DNA of 64,000 nucleotides from Alitta virens. Taxonomy: Eukaryota; Annelida; Polychaeta; Phyllodocida; Nereididae. The stretch covers positions 5,354,370-5,418,369 of the forward strand of contig OW028579.1 of assembly GCA_932294295.1 (NCBI GenBank), written 5' to 3'. How positions within the stretch are numbered: position 1 is the first letter of the stretch; every line of letters starts with the position of its first letter. Under the pieces are notes generated by a model. It did not search any database and had not been told where the DNA came from. It saw only the letters and a list, made by a program, of their open reading frames with translations. Position numbers and translations under genes: made by a program. Of this stretch, positions 1-10,232 are shown piece after piece.

Positions 1-250
1 TCTATATTTATACAGTAGCATGCATAAAAGAAATGAGGATAATAATTTTATTTGCCTTCATAAATAATTATAATAATACTCTATTTACAGTGTATAAGAA
101 CAAAAACATAGACTAACTAGCAATATTATATAAATATGCACATGTGGAGTTATTCGGTACATTTCTCAGACCTTATTGATATTAATATGAACCATGCACA
201 TAAAATAAACATTTTAACAGTAAGTGAGGGCGTGGCTAAATAACCCTGAA

Positions 251-286
251 TACACACACACACACACACACAGATATATATATATG
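251..286. repeat. CA/TA dinucleotide microsatellite
   Basis: A short run of CA dinucleotides passes directly into TA dinucleotides. The surrounding bases 1-560 are AT-rich and show no gene that I can support. Confidence 0.85.
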
Positions 287-559
287 TATGAGTAACGACT
301 CATTTGGACTATAGAAATGCTCTCTTGTATGGTATAAATGGGAAATATTTAAGAAAATTATAATTATTCACATCAGGAAAGAACTTTCAGTTTATGGTAC
401 TACATAAATCATATTACCCAGTTCATTTACGTGAACTTGTTGTTGAAGATATTTGTTTAGAATCTGTCATTTCTGTAAAACTTCTTTAAAGTTTGTTTCT
501 AGGTTATCCTATACAGACCAAGTTACTGGTTTATTAAGAAAATAAATAAACTCTCTTAC

Positions 560-1134
560 TCGTATGTAAGAAGGCTAGTAGGAATGTTGATATATCTGCA
601 AAAATATCTCATCTAATTCGTGGGAAAACTGAAAGATTGGAATGCATTTATTAACTCAATGTTATCGTACTGTCCTCTTGTCTGCAATTTTTGTAATGTT
701 GTTAGTTTTAGAAAAGTTGAGAAGTTGTAAACTATTGCTTATAAGACTTAAATGTTTAGCAATATTCATGTATAAATACAGCAATAAGCTTCTCCCAAAA
801 TATTTAGATATGTACACTCAAAGTCAGAATCCTTATAATTTAAGAGACAATATGACTTTTTCATTATATACATTTAAAACGAAGCAATATGGATACAAAT
901 CATTAAGATATGCAGGTCCAACACTTTGGAATGCTTTAACAATAGCCATTAAGAAATCGAGTAATGTAAACGAGGTCAAATCTTCCCTTAAGGACTGGAA
1001 AAGCTGTCATCATTATATTTTTATATATATTTTATCACTCTTTCTATTTGCACTCTCAACTATCATGCTTATATTATTATTCTTAGGAATGAAAAATAGG
1101 TCAAAATTTACCTTGCTCTCTAGTCAATAAAAAT
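560..1134 (+). pseudogene. 3' end of a LINE (non-LTR retrotransposon) reverse-transcriptase ORF
   Basis: The frame open at 642-1130 ends in the pattern typical of the C-terminus of LINE ORF2 proteins of the CR1/Jockey/I type: a tract like YKYSNKLLPKYL, then LRDN, then a motif like GYKSLRYAGPTLWNAL and a final FKS.L-like stretch (here VKSSLKDW). Another frame at about 620-720 gives a tract like NAFINSMLSYCPLV, which matches the segment normally just upstream, so the copy is frameshifted. Only the last 190 or so codons remain, so it is 5'-truncated. It ends in AATAAAA followed by ATCT repeats, a usual simple-repeat LINE tail. It is a dead fragment with no sign of host use. Confidence 0.75.
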
Positions 1135-1150
1135 CTATCTATCTATCTAT
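1132..1150. repeat. ATCT tetranucleotide tail of the LINE fragment
   Basis: About five ATCT units directly follow the AATAAAA at the LINE 3' end. CR1/L2-like LINEs often end in short tandem repeats, which supports placing the element's 3' boundary here. Confidence 0.7.
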
Positions 1151-1151
1151 T

Positions 1152-1949
1152 GCAGTGGCAAATGAGCAGCTAAGTTGTTGCACTTAACATTATTGCTTAA
1201 CGATATAGGCCATAAGCATAAGAGCAATATTGTTGGTCTTGATTGTGAGATTGTCTTTTAATAGTGGTGACCTAAAGATTGGATTCACTGCTGAGATATG
1301 CCTGTCATGAAATCCACGGAAATGTAAACTATTTGTCTTGGACTCTGGCAAGAGGCATACAACAGATTTCTGTGAATTGCTGAGGCAACTTCAGGCATCA
1401 AAAAGACAAGTTCCAAGGCCTGTGCTGATCGGTCATGTAACCTTCAGTTAGCTTTCCATCCAGGCATTCAGTATAAGTTCCAAGTAAGGCATTGAATAAA
1501 GAACTCCGCAAGACAGTAGGTTTGCTTTCTCAGTACTGGTTCCTGGTCAGGTAAAAACTGATATTTTTAATGGTGCACAGGGTTATGTAATAAACTACAA
1601 TAATGGACATCTGGGAGGAGCATAACAACCAATCATTATGCAACAATTGCTACTGCTGCTGACCATTCCCCCATGCTCACTGGAGCATGAAGGGTATTGT
1701 GTGGGCTGCACAGGGATTAGGGCCAATTGGCAGGTAGCTTTGCTTGGGGTGCAGTTAAGTACAATCAAGGCGGCTGTACTGCTCCAGATCAAAGGCCTGC
1801 CTGGACTTAGTGTAGAGGCAGCCTTAATGGGGAAGTACAATAAGCACAGAACAATGCAAGGTGTAGATATGCTGGCATTTTGACATGCATTCATACATTT
1901 AACATTTTTCTCTCCTATCAGTGCAATAATGATTATGTAATACTTGAAC
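1152..1949. other. Unassigned interval left of block A
   Basis: Two overlapping opposite-strand open frames occur here (1595-2002 minus, 1638-1883 plus). Neither has a recognisable motif and they overlap each other. I see no splice-consistent gene. The interval does not recur elsewhere in the window, and homology to block B begins at about 1950. Confidence 0.5.
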
Positions 1950-1989
1950 ATAATGGACTTAAATTCAGGAGTGTGCATGTACATACTAA

Positions 1990-2748
1990 CAATGCGTTCC
2001 AATAACTAACATAATAGTCAATGCACTTCAACTCTCATGCATGACTAACTATATTAAACAATGTATTCAATAACTAACATAATAGTCAATGCACTTCAAA
2101 CCTCATGCATGACTAACTATATTAAACAATGTATTCAATAACTAACATAATAGTCAATGCACTTCAAACCTCATGCATGACTAACTATATTAAACAATGT
2201 ATTCAATAACTAACATAATAGTCAATGCACTTCAAACCTCATGCATGACTAACTGTATCAAACAATGTATTCAATAACTTAACATAATAGTCAATGCACT
2301 TCCAACCTCATGCATGACTAACAGTGTCAAACAATGTATTCAATAACTTAACATAATAGTCAATGCACTTCCAACCTCATGCATGACTAACAGTGTCAAA
2401 CAATGTATTCAATAACTTAACATAATAGTCAATGCACTTCCAACCTCATGCATGACTAACAGTGTCAAACAATGTATTCAATAACTTAACATAATAGTCA
2501 ATGCACTTCCAACCTCATGCATGACTAACAGTGTCAAACAATGTATTCAATAACTTAACATAATAGTCAATGCACTTCCAACCTCATGCATGACTAACAG
2601 TGTCAAACAATGTATTCAATAACTTAACATAATAGTCAATGCACTTCCAACCTCATGCATGACTAACAGTGTCAAACAATGTATTCAATAACTTAACATA
2701 ATAGTCAATGCACTTCCAACCTCATGCATGACTAACTATATTAAACAA
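1990..2748. repeat. 68/69-bp tandem repeat (VNTR), about 11 units
   Basis: Units start at 2018, 2086, 2154, 2222, 2291, 2360, 2429, 2498, 2567, 2636 and 2705. The first spacings are 68 bp and the later ones 69 bp, because one extra T appears in the later units (AATAACTTAACATAATAG against AATAACTAACATAATAG). Most of the 69-bp units also share internal changes (GTGTCAAACAATG for TATTAAACAATG), so they form a homogenised subfamily. The equivalent position in block B (about 27280-27358) holds a single unit. The array is therefore a local expansion in block A. Confidence 0.97.
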
Positions 2749-2868
2749 AAGTGTCTGTGACTGTAGTTATGAATATGAATATCTATATATCAGATATGTA
2801 GAATATGAGTGAATAAAGCTATGTCTAATATATGAAATCACATTTAAATTGTGATTTTCCCACCAAAA

Positions 2869-3048
2869 ATGCTTCTACAAAGAAAAAACATTGTAAAGAC
2901 GATTGTCCTTGTTTATATTGTAATATTTTTTTTTCAAAATTATGCCCCTGGAAAGTGTGCTGGCTACGAATCTAGACAGGGTGTTAGTAAAATAATGTCA
3001 TTTGAAATCATAAATTATCTTGTGTTTGAATATATTTCTCTAATATGA
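2869..3048 (+). pseudogene. Possible signal-peptide exon, copy A, splice donor lost
   Basis: The frame from ATG 2869 gives a basic start followed by a hydrophobic stretch (VKTIVLVYIVIFFF) and a CAGY motif, parallel to a frame at 27477 in block B. In B the frame runs into a good donor, GTAAGT. In A a deletion has removed that donor, so the frame runs on to a stop at 3048. If the B version is a real first exon, this copy is dead. I found no downstream exons in either block, so the gene status is uncertain. Confidence 0.25.
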
Positions 3049-3110
3049 TTTGAGTTTCATTACATATGACTTTTTGAGTGTCAAATTTGTATGTTGCCTC
3101 ATTGCTCATT

Positions 3111-3331
3111 GTCCTTCAGTCACAAAGATTTTGTCCTTCCGTCACACTGGAAGTAAGCTGCTGTATATAGTACTTATTGTCTATATTGAATTACACTTAT
3201 AAATTTAAGACCACTATTCAGGCAATTGTATTCTGACATCAAACTAATTGTGCAGTTTATGAATTCACAGAAAACCTCATATATTTAATCAGAAGTCTTG
3301 AGGTTGGTTGCAAGAAATGTCCTTTCGTCAC
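3111..3331 (+). repeat. Spaced repeats of TGTCCTTCCGTCAC, block A
   Basis: Close matches to TGTCCTTCCGTCAC start at 3132 and 3318, with a weaker one near 3110 and another at 9031. Removing the 5529 bp of inserted transposon plus target duplication leaves spacings of about 186 and 184 bp. Block B keeps the series without the insertion. The motif may mark an old degenerate tandem repeat or a set of protein-binding sites. Confidence 0.5.
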
Positions 3332-4727
3332 CCAGCTATTAAATAAAACTGACTTAAAGGTCACAGGCAATAAACTTCGTGATTCCTCTGAAATTGGGAA
3401 TATCAGTTCAGCCGGAACATACCTTGTCCTCTGCATGACAAAAAATGTGGAAAACCACCGTTATCTCATCTCAATGCTTGTTTTTCACACCTGCGGCGCA
3501 TCGCCGTCATGAACGCCATTATTTGCAGTGTTTCTGCTGATGCCCACCAGGTGCTAATCGTGACGTCATCGATGTGATTTGATCCGGCAGCTAAACAATC
3601 TGCAGGCGTATGGGGCCCAGTAACATAGGCATGGTATATAGGGCAATTAGGTTACATAGATATATTCATTTATTGTGGATATATTAGAGATTATAGAGGC
3701 CTATATATTTAATTTTAATATATATATGACAAGCCTAGGTCTACAGAAGTGCTCAGAAGGCCTAGAAATAGGTTCACAACAGAACCTCTTTTTTTTTTCT
3801 TTAGATCACATTCAGAGTTGGGGTCTTAGACTTAATTTTTTCTAATTTAAATCATTTTAAGGTCAAAGATTTTAACATGAAGTAAAGGGAAATTCACAAA
3901 AAATTAAGTATTTTTGCAGAGTTATTAAAACAACACACGTGATTAATGAATAAACAGCGATGTCAATCAAACTTAAGCTCCGCCCCCTGCAGTGACATAA
4001 CCACATTGAAATTATTACGATAATTAATGTGAGCGGGCCCAGTCAAAACACCAACTAATTGTAACGACTGTTAACTGAATAGCCAGTCAAGTGTAATTGT
4101 TTACCAAGCATCTAATAATGCAAACCATGCCTAGATCTATTAAAAACATGTAGATCATGTAAATGATTCACGGCTCAATTTTGTTGGGTTCAATGAACTT
4201 TTGACAGTTATTGATTTGTATATTATGTAGTACTTTGGATACCAATATACAAAGCAGCCAAATTACTAAAATTACAATAATAGCCTATTTTCATCACCTT
4301 ACAAGTTGGGGTTTGATTATATTTGATTCTGTCTATTTTGTGCTGATCTATAGTATAATCATAATACTATATTAAGGTATTTACATTGTAGGCCTATAGT
4401 GCTGCTGGCATTCACAAAACACCAGATATCTTTTTTTATTAACTGGGTGTGAACTTTCTTACAAGTATGGTCAGTTTCATGGTGCGTAACCTACCTCGGC
4501 ATAATGCAAAATAACTATATAAAAAAAAAAGTATACATAGAATCTATTAATAATTTTTTTTTTATTCTTTATCAAAGGTCAAGTAAAACATGTAAGACTA
4601 TTGACAAAAAATTTGAAAAAGCAAGGATTTTTTAAATATGGAATTCAACTGCACACATTAATTAACAAATTGGCCATATTTTATTCAGCCAAATCAGTCG
4701 GTACAGCCAAGTCAGGTTCAGTCAGTT

Positions 4728-4836
4728 CAGTCAGTTAAATCAGTCTGTTGAACTCAGTCAATTATGTCTGTCAGTTAAGCTCATCCGTTCAGTCAGTCAG
4801 TTCAGTCATGTCAGTCTGTCTGTCAGTCAGTCAGCA
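4728..4836. repeat. TCAG-rich tetranucleotide repeat
   Basis: A degenerate run of TCAG/TCTG units interrupted by short variants lies inside the 5.5-kb transposon. Apart from the features listed separately, bases 3600-6700 of that element are AT-rich and show nothing I can assign. Confidence 0.8.
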
Positions 4837-6230
4837 CAACATAACATACCAGCTGACAACTAGTCAGTCATTTAGGCAACCGGACAGTGGTTTTATTCTT
4901 GTACCTTAAATATAATTTGCAAATTGTAGATTCAGTGACATAAACCTTAGGGTTGTCATCAGCATTTCTTTCTCAAAAAAATAAGGTATTAGTGTATTTT
5001 TTTTATTGTGTTGCTTTAAAGGGATATAGATGATAAGATAGTTACAATTGAACTATTTAGAAAAAAACCACATTGTTTTATCATGTATAGAAGCCAAGTA
5101 ATTGCCAGTTGAAGTTTGGCACTCCTCCAACATCTTCAGGTGAGTTAAAGACGAATGTCTTTAGTTAAAGAAAGTCAGGTGAGAAGGCCAAGGCAAAAAG
5201 TGAGCAGTTTCTGAATATAGGCCAAGGCCAAGGATTTAGGCCAAGGCAAAAAGTGTTTCTGAAGTGCAAACTAAATGTCATGTTATTAGCTAAACAGTAA
5301 AATGATGAATTCCAGGTGTCTAGAAGGAAGACATAGATTAGTTAAATAGCGTTAATTTTAAAAATACAGCATATTCCTGAGCATCTTCTTTATGTATTTG
5401 TTTTATATTCATAATTTCCCTATCTTTAACTGTCATTGTGGTCTAATGAAAATGGATAGCCTTTATACTGTGAATGAATATTCATGGCATATATATATAC
5501 TCTGTCTATTCTAACCAAGGTCTTAATTGTGAGGTTTGCATTTCTTTCTTATGTATTCACCAAGGAAATTCAGTATATTTATTAAATTAATGTAGCAATT
5601 TAGTGCTTGATACATGCTCAAATGATGTTTATATTATAATACTGTGTTTTACATCATGTTGCCAAATATCAGAAAATGTAGTTATTAATACTCCTAATAG
5701 TATTGAGAATCATAATTAAAGCAAAAAAAAAACAATTACATATAAGCCATACATAATTTATTTAAATATGCTTTAACAACAATATTGTTCTGAGATTTGT
5801 TATAGGCCTACACCTAATTACCTGCCAAACTAAACATTTTCATATTTAAGCAACCATCGCATTGTGCAGTTTTAAATTTCCTTTCTTTGGTAACTGGGGG
5901 AATTGGTATAAATAAATGCTAATATCTCTTCACAATAGTCGAATATATTAATATTCGAGCTTTTAGTTCCCTGTACTACTACTACTACTACACAACAGCA
6001 ATGTTAGATTTTGATTGCCCATGACCTTTAAGCACTCATCTGGGTGTTGGTATTGGCACTGCAGATGCAGTATTGGGCTATCAACAATTTTACCTATTAA
6101 TTAGCACTGCATTCCAGAAGCAGTGCCCTAGCTTAGACTGTTTTGGCTCTGTAGTGTAGCCAGCTATAGCCAGACAGTTCCGTTTAGTGACAGGTAGCAT
6201 CATATAGAAGAAGTTGTCTACCTTTGTCTA

Positions 6231-6275
6231 CAGGGGGCGACCTAAAGACTTGCACCAGACATCTCCTCTTTCAGG
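6231..6275 (+). mobile_element. Relic end of a mariner-type MITE
   Basis: The sequence starting CAGGGGGCGACCTAAAG and continuing ACTTGCACC...CATCTCCTCTTTC closely resembles the left end of the complete element at 57695-58497. I found no matching right end nearby, so this is a single-ended relic or solo fragment. Confidence 0.45.
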
Positions 6276-6751
6276 ATAATTATGTGTTTACCAGTTAGCT
6301 TTACAGTGTATATGTATTTGATGTGCCTACTTTAAGGTATTTTTATACAACCTTTAAAAAGTTTTATATTTTGTTTAATACAAAAAGAAAAATATCATAT
6401 AGACTTAAGACTCTTTATTTGCTCTTTCGTAACCACTATAACATTTTCCAAAAGTTAAAATGAAAAAACCACTGAGGGTTTGTTGACGAGACATTTGGCT
6501 AACAGACATTTTGTTAGATGGATATTTGGTTTCTTTATCAGGACAATCTACAGAGAGCAACAAAGTATCCTCAGGTGGAGCTTCATAATCAGCTGGAAAA
6601 AATAATTTAGAATTGGGAATGAGTAAATCTGGAACTTAGAAAAGCATTAAAATTCACAATTAATATTGCTAAAAATGTGTTCATTGTTAAAAAATAAATA
6701 AAAATTTATTATTTACTTATGCTATAATATAAACTTAAAATTATTCCACCA

Positions 6752-7752
6752 ATGGAGTCACTAGAGAAGGAGGGGAAAGCTCTGTTATCACACACATGCA
6801 TCCATATTTTTAATGGCCATTTAAAATAGTTCCAAGGCTAATTAGGCCCAGAGAGCCGTAGAATTAATGACCATTTAATTTCATGCAGGTCCTCTTTGAT
6901 GTCCTATGTTTGTCTGACTGCTGCAGCAGCCAATCCAAACCCCTTTCAGAGGGGTTTTTAAATATTGGGTCCTAGCAGACATTGAGAGCCTCACTTTTAA
7001 TGTAAGGATTTCCCAAAAATATTTTAGTCATTGTGTGCGCATAGTAGGGAATACTAGTTTTCCTGTGAAAATCCGCCCAGAATTAAGCTAATTAAGGCAT
7101 TTTAAGCAAATTACAACTGCAATATGACAACGTTAGGTGTATTTTACTTGGCTCTATTTGTCATATCCTAACTGCTGCTTGGAAAGAGCAACTTTTTGGC
7201 TACATGCCAATATTTATTTTATTTGTGTTGGTTGATGTCAGCCTGAGTTATGTTAATTTAGAAATTCATTGTCTGTCAATTAAAACGCATTTCTATCAGG
7301 CTGAACTTTGCTTTTATAAATTCATGATTTTTCATTTATAATTTTATTGATTTTCATTTGGATGTCAGACAAGACATATATTATATTAATATAATGTGAC
7401 ATATCATAGAAAATACATAAAATGTTCGAACAATACCTTAAAAAGCTTCCTTCTTTATTTATAATACAATATGTTGTATTATTGAATCATTTTTGCAGAA
7501 TGAGTTGGGACAACAATGTTGTGAATACAATCTAGTTAAAAACATGAGAGCACATTTATAAAAATTTTGGAAACCTCCCACTTTATTTGGCCAATCATTA
7601 CACAGTTATTTTGGTTTAAACCCCAGGAATGTTTATCAGCTTGGGTCTTAAAGACAGTCACCAGATTAAATGCCCATCATTAAAAGACCATCGCGACTTA
7701 CATAGAATGCAATAAAACCCTAGCTTTCTCCTCCTTCTCTAGTGACTCCATG
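6752..7752. mobile_element. About 1.0-kb inverted-repeat DNA element nested in the TTAA transposon
   Basis: The left end begins ATGGAGTCACTAGAGAAGG, and the right end is its reverse complement over about 30 bp with one mismatch. The flanks carry TTCCACCA on both sides (6744-6751 and 7753-7760), an 8-bp target duplication as made by hAT-type transposases. The interior has no open frame that looks like a transposase, so this is a non-autonomous element. Confidence 0.75.
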
Positions 7753-7907
7753 TTCCACCAAACATGACAAATTGTTTGTACCTATATTTAACTCAAAGGG
7801 GAATTAAGGTTCATTTTTTGCTTTACTCACTTTCTTTTGTTCTGTTATGTATTTAAACTCTAGTAATTTTTACAAATTATTTTAATTACCAATTATTGCA
7901 GTATTTT

Positions 7908-8166
7908 AATTTGTATATTATACACCATGACCTGTGACTTATTCTGCATGTTTTGTCAATTTCTGCAGTTTTTTGTCAATTTTCTTAAAAATATATGTCA
8001 CTTTTAAGAAAATTGACAAAAAATTAATTGATAGTGACAAGTGTCCTATTGCAGCTAATTAAATTGCAAAGTTCTTCAAAATTTGTTCCACATTATCATT
8101 TTTTAAACATGTTTATTCACACACATGCAGAATAAGTCACAGGTCATGGTGTATAATATACAAATT
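7908..8166. mobile_element. Fold-back element with 43-bp perfect inverted arms
   Basis: Bases 7908-7950 are the exact reverse complement of 8124-8166. A second smaller inverted pair lies inside, about 7976-7993 against 8010-8027, built on TTGTCAATTTTCTTAAAA. The whole 259-bp unit can fold into a long hairpin. Perfect arms imply recent formation or strong homogenisation. I saw no clear target duplication. Confidence 0.85.
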
Positions 8167-8200
8167 GTAACAGACATTTTGATAAACCAGTGCTACCAAC

Positions 8201-8693
8201 TTAAAGCCTCTTTATTTTCTCCATTTTAAAATCAATCTTTTTTAATTGCAATTCTTGGCACTTGGTGTCAAACTGTCCACACTGCTCAACAAGTGTCAAG
8301 TAAGACTCAAGTTTTAAGTGCAATTCACACCTCGGGCTTCTACAATGGACATTCAAGTAGCCTTCCAATAACCCAATTGTAATTGAGCAATTGTACATTT
8401 AGTACTGTTAATTAATTGGAGCAAATACAAAGGCCAAAAGCAACTGGTCATAGGCATTTATAATAGCAATGTCAATGCTTAAATTATGATAGTAGGCCTG
8501 CTCGGCCGGTAGCGCTAAACATCAAAAGCCATCAAATAACTGGCCCAACTGTCATTGATACATGAGCATTATCATCTATGTAGGTTACTTACCTCCAGTT
8601 CATGTCTTCTAAGAAATTGAGCTTCTCTGAGCAGGATTTGCAGTCAAACACATGGAACTGACTATTGTCAACACAGACAGCTGGCAGATCCAT
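8201..8693 (-). CDS. Small two-exon gene inside the TTAA transposon, function unknown
   Basis: On the minus strand an ATG at 8693 opens a 101-bp exon (8593-8693) starting MDLPAVCVDNSQFHVFDC. It ends in phase 2 at a strong donor, GTAAGT. A second exon (8201-8339) follows a CATTGTAG acceptor and continues in frame to TAA at 8201. The joined product would be about 79 residues, with several cysteines in the first exon and a Lys-rich helical-looking end (for example KKIDFKMEKIKRL). I recognise no domain. Its place beside the right terminus fits the first exons of a transposon-encoded protein whose remainder is lost, or a short accessory protein. Splice sites and phase agree, but expression is unknown. 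Confidence 0.4.
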
Positions 8694-8886
8694 CACACCG
8701 ATGACGTCACACATAATCACGTGACCTACTTTTGCCGTGAAGCAGGTTGGCGAGGCGGGCAGCGTTATTAAATTGTTTATAATAACGTGTTTATTTGAGA
8801 TTAAAATCCCAAATTGCGCACATGTGTATTTTTAAGCATTATCTATATTATAACTTACTTTGAAAGTGATTGCCTGTGACCTTTAA

Positions 8887-10199
8887 TATATTTTTACATG
8901 CTTGTAAGAATATGTACGTATTTAATTGTTCACAGATATGAAAGCTAAACCACATCACAAATCATTTTAACAGAGTACCTATTTATTTATTGATTATTCA
9001 ATACAGAAAAATTCAAATTCCATCAATTTATGTTCTTCCGTCACTATGGATTTCATGCTGTGGTTTTGATCTTTTGATCTTCCAATTGTCTGAGCAGGGG
9101 TGTAAATGAGGTTTTCTTATTAGTGAGGTGGTCCTAAGATGGGGTTTTTTTGCAAAATATATATTCTAGTGTCTTTATTTTATTTTATGGCTTGTGGGAT
9201 ATTTCAACACTATAACGTTAGGTGACGCCACTGAAGTTATGCCACCTGGTGTTATTACAGACTTGTTGTCCCACAATATTTGGAAGGTTGGTCTTTTACA
9301 CCGTATCCTCTTCACTGTACAGTTAAACCTAAGACTAATCCTTCAGCTGTACAAAATCATTAGACCTAGTTTAAATGTCCAGTAATATTGAAGAAAACTA
9401 ATGTATGGCATTGCTCTCATTCTTAACAACAATGGAAGTATAGGACTTTTGATCCAAAAGTTTGACTTGCAATATAGATATAAATATTGTTATATTGCTT
9501 TGTCTGATATTAAGGAGATTGCAGTTCTCTGCAAATTTAGCCATAAAATGGTGTATATCTGTTGTTCAAAAATATCCGATGCAAATTTCTATGTAGTAAA
9601 ACATGGATCTTCAAGGTGCTACCCATCAGTTTACATAAGAATATGCAGAGCACATGGGTCTGAAGCTTATTAAACTTCTATGGCAGCTGTCAGAGGCAGA
9701 TTCAATGATGAGATGAGGTTTAGAGTCTAAATCATATTAGACATTGGTGGCTCTTTTACTTTCCTCAGCATAGACACCGAGTACAAGGCACCTCTAATAT
9801 AATGTTTTACACGATTGACATCCAGCTGGGATGATGGTCATGAAAAGTGCCCGAGCAGGGACATTTAGTTATTTCAAGTAATTGTTTTGTCATTTATTTT
9901 TCCTCAGTGTATTTTTATAAGTAATCCACATGTAGCCTGAGCAATTAGCATGGGCTATATCATATTCCCAGATAGCATTCCAAATCGGCCCAGTATCGTT
10001 TCCATACACTATAGGGCACAGTCAATACAACATCGTAGTAACATCGCCGACATCACGCCGACGTTGAAATGATTTGGAATGCTATTTGGGTTCATTATAA
10101 AAAAGCAAATAATTGACAGACTGATAAAAAATAAAAAGTCATTTTTTGGAGGTTTTGTCCTGCTATGAGAAAAGGAAACATATCTTTATCTTGTTAATT
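8887..10199. other. 3' flank of the minus-strand gene, block A
   Basis: This interval is homologous to 28000-29320 in B and 44871-46020 in C. A frame of 90 codons at 9401-9673 is nearly identical in C but frameshifted in B, so it does not look selected as protein. The only assignable item is the short inverted-repeat element at 9967-10090. Confidence 0.6.
9967..10090. mobile_element. Short MITE (about 124 bp)
   Basis: The ends are CCCAGATAGCATTCCAAATC and its near-perfect reverse complement ending GCTATTTGGG. The same element occurs at the same place in blocks B and C (about 29095 and 45799), where part of the right arm has been lost. It therefore predates the block duplications. Confidence 0.7.
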
Positions 10200-10205
10200 T
10201 TTATT
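10200..10205 (-). promoter_or_regulatory. Polyadenylation signal of the minus-strand gene, block A
   Basis: AATAAA on the minus strand lies 28 bp past the stop codon at 10233. The same hexamer is kept in block B (29320-29325) and at the matching place in block C. Confidence 0.6.
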
Positions 10206-10232
10206 ACACATTTTGTCAAGCCTTATTTGTCT

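Larger units (their letters stand above)
3358..8882. mobile_element. 5.5-kb DNA transposon with TTAA target duplication, inserted in block A only
   Basis: The left end begins AGGTCACAGGCAAT just after TTAA (3354-3357). The right end finishes with the exact reverse complement just before TTAA (8883-8886). Block B has uninterrupted sequence at this point (about 27985), so the insertion is after the A/B duplication. A TTAA target site is typical of piggyBac and Kolobok superfamilies. I see no transposase catalytic domain, and the only gene-like piece is a small two-exon frame near the right end. The element also carries nested inverted-repeat insertions. It is probably non-autonomous or decayed. 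Confidence 0.8.

Noticed and set aside
1595..2002. Overlapping open frames on both strands at 1595-2002 and 1638-1883
   Set aside because: They overlap each other, lack motifs and have no copy elsewhere in the window to test conservation.
1990..2748. Regular repeats resembling a CRISPR array
   Set aside because: The units are contiguous 68/69-bp tandem repeats without unique spacers, in a eukaryotic genome.
9401..9673. 90-codon frame nearly identical at 45235-45507
   Set aside because: Block B carries the same region with frameshifts and a different C-terminus. The A/C identity is explained by recent duplication. No motif or splice context.
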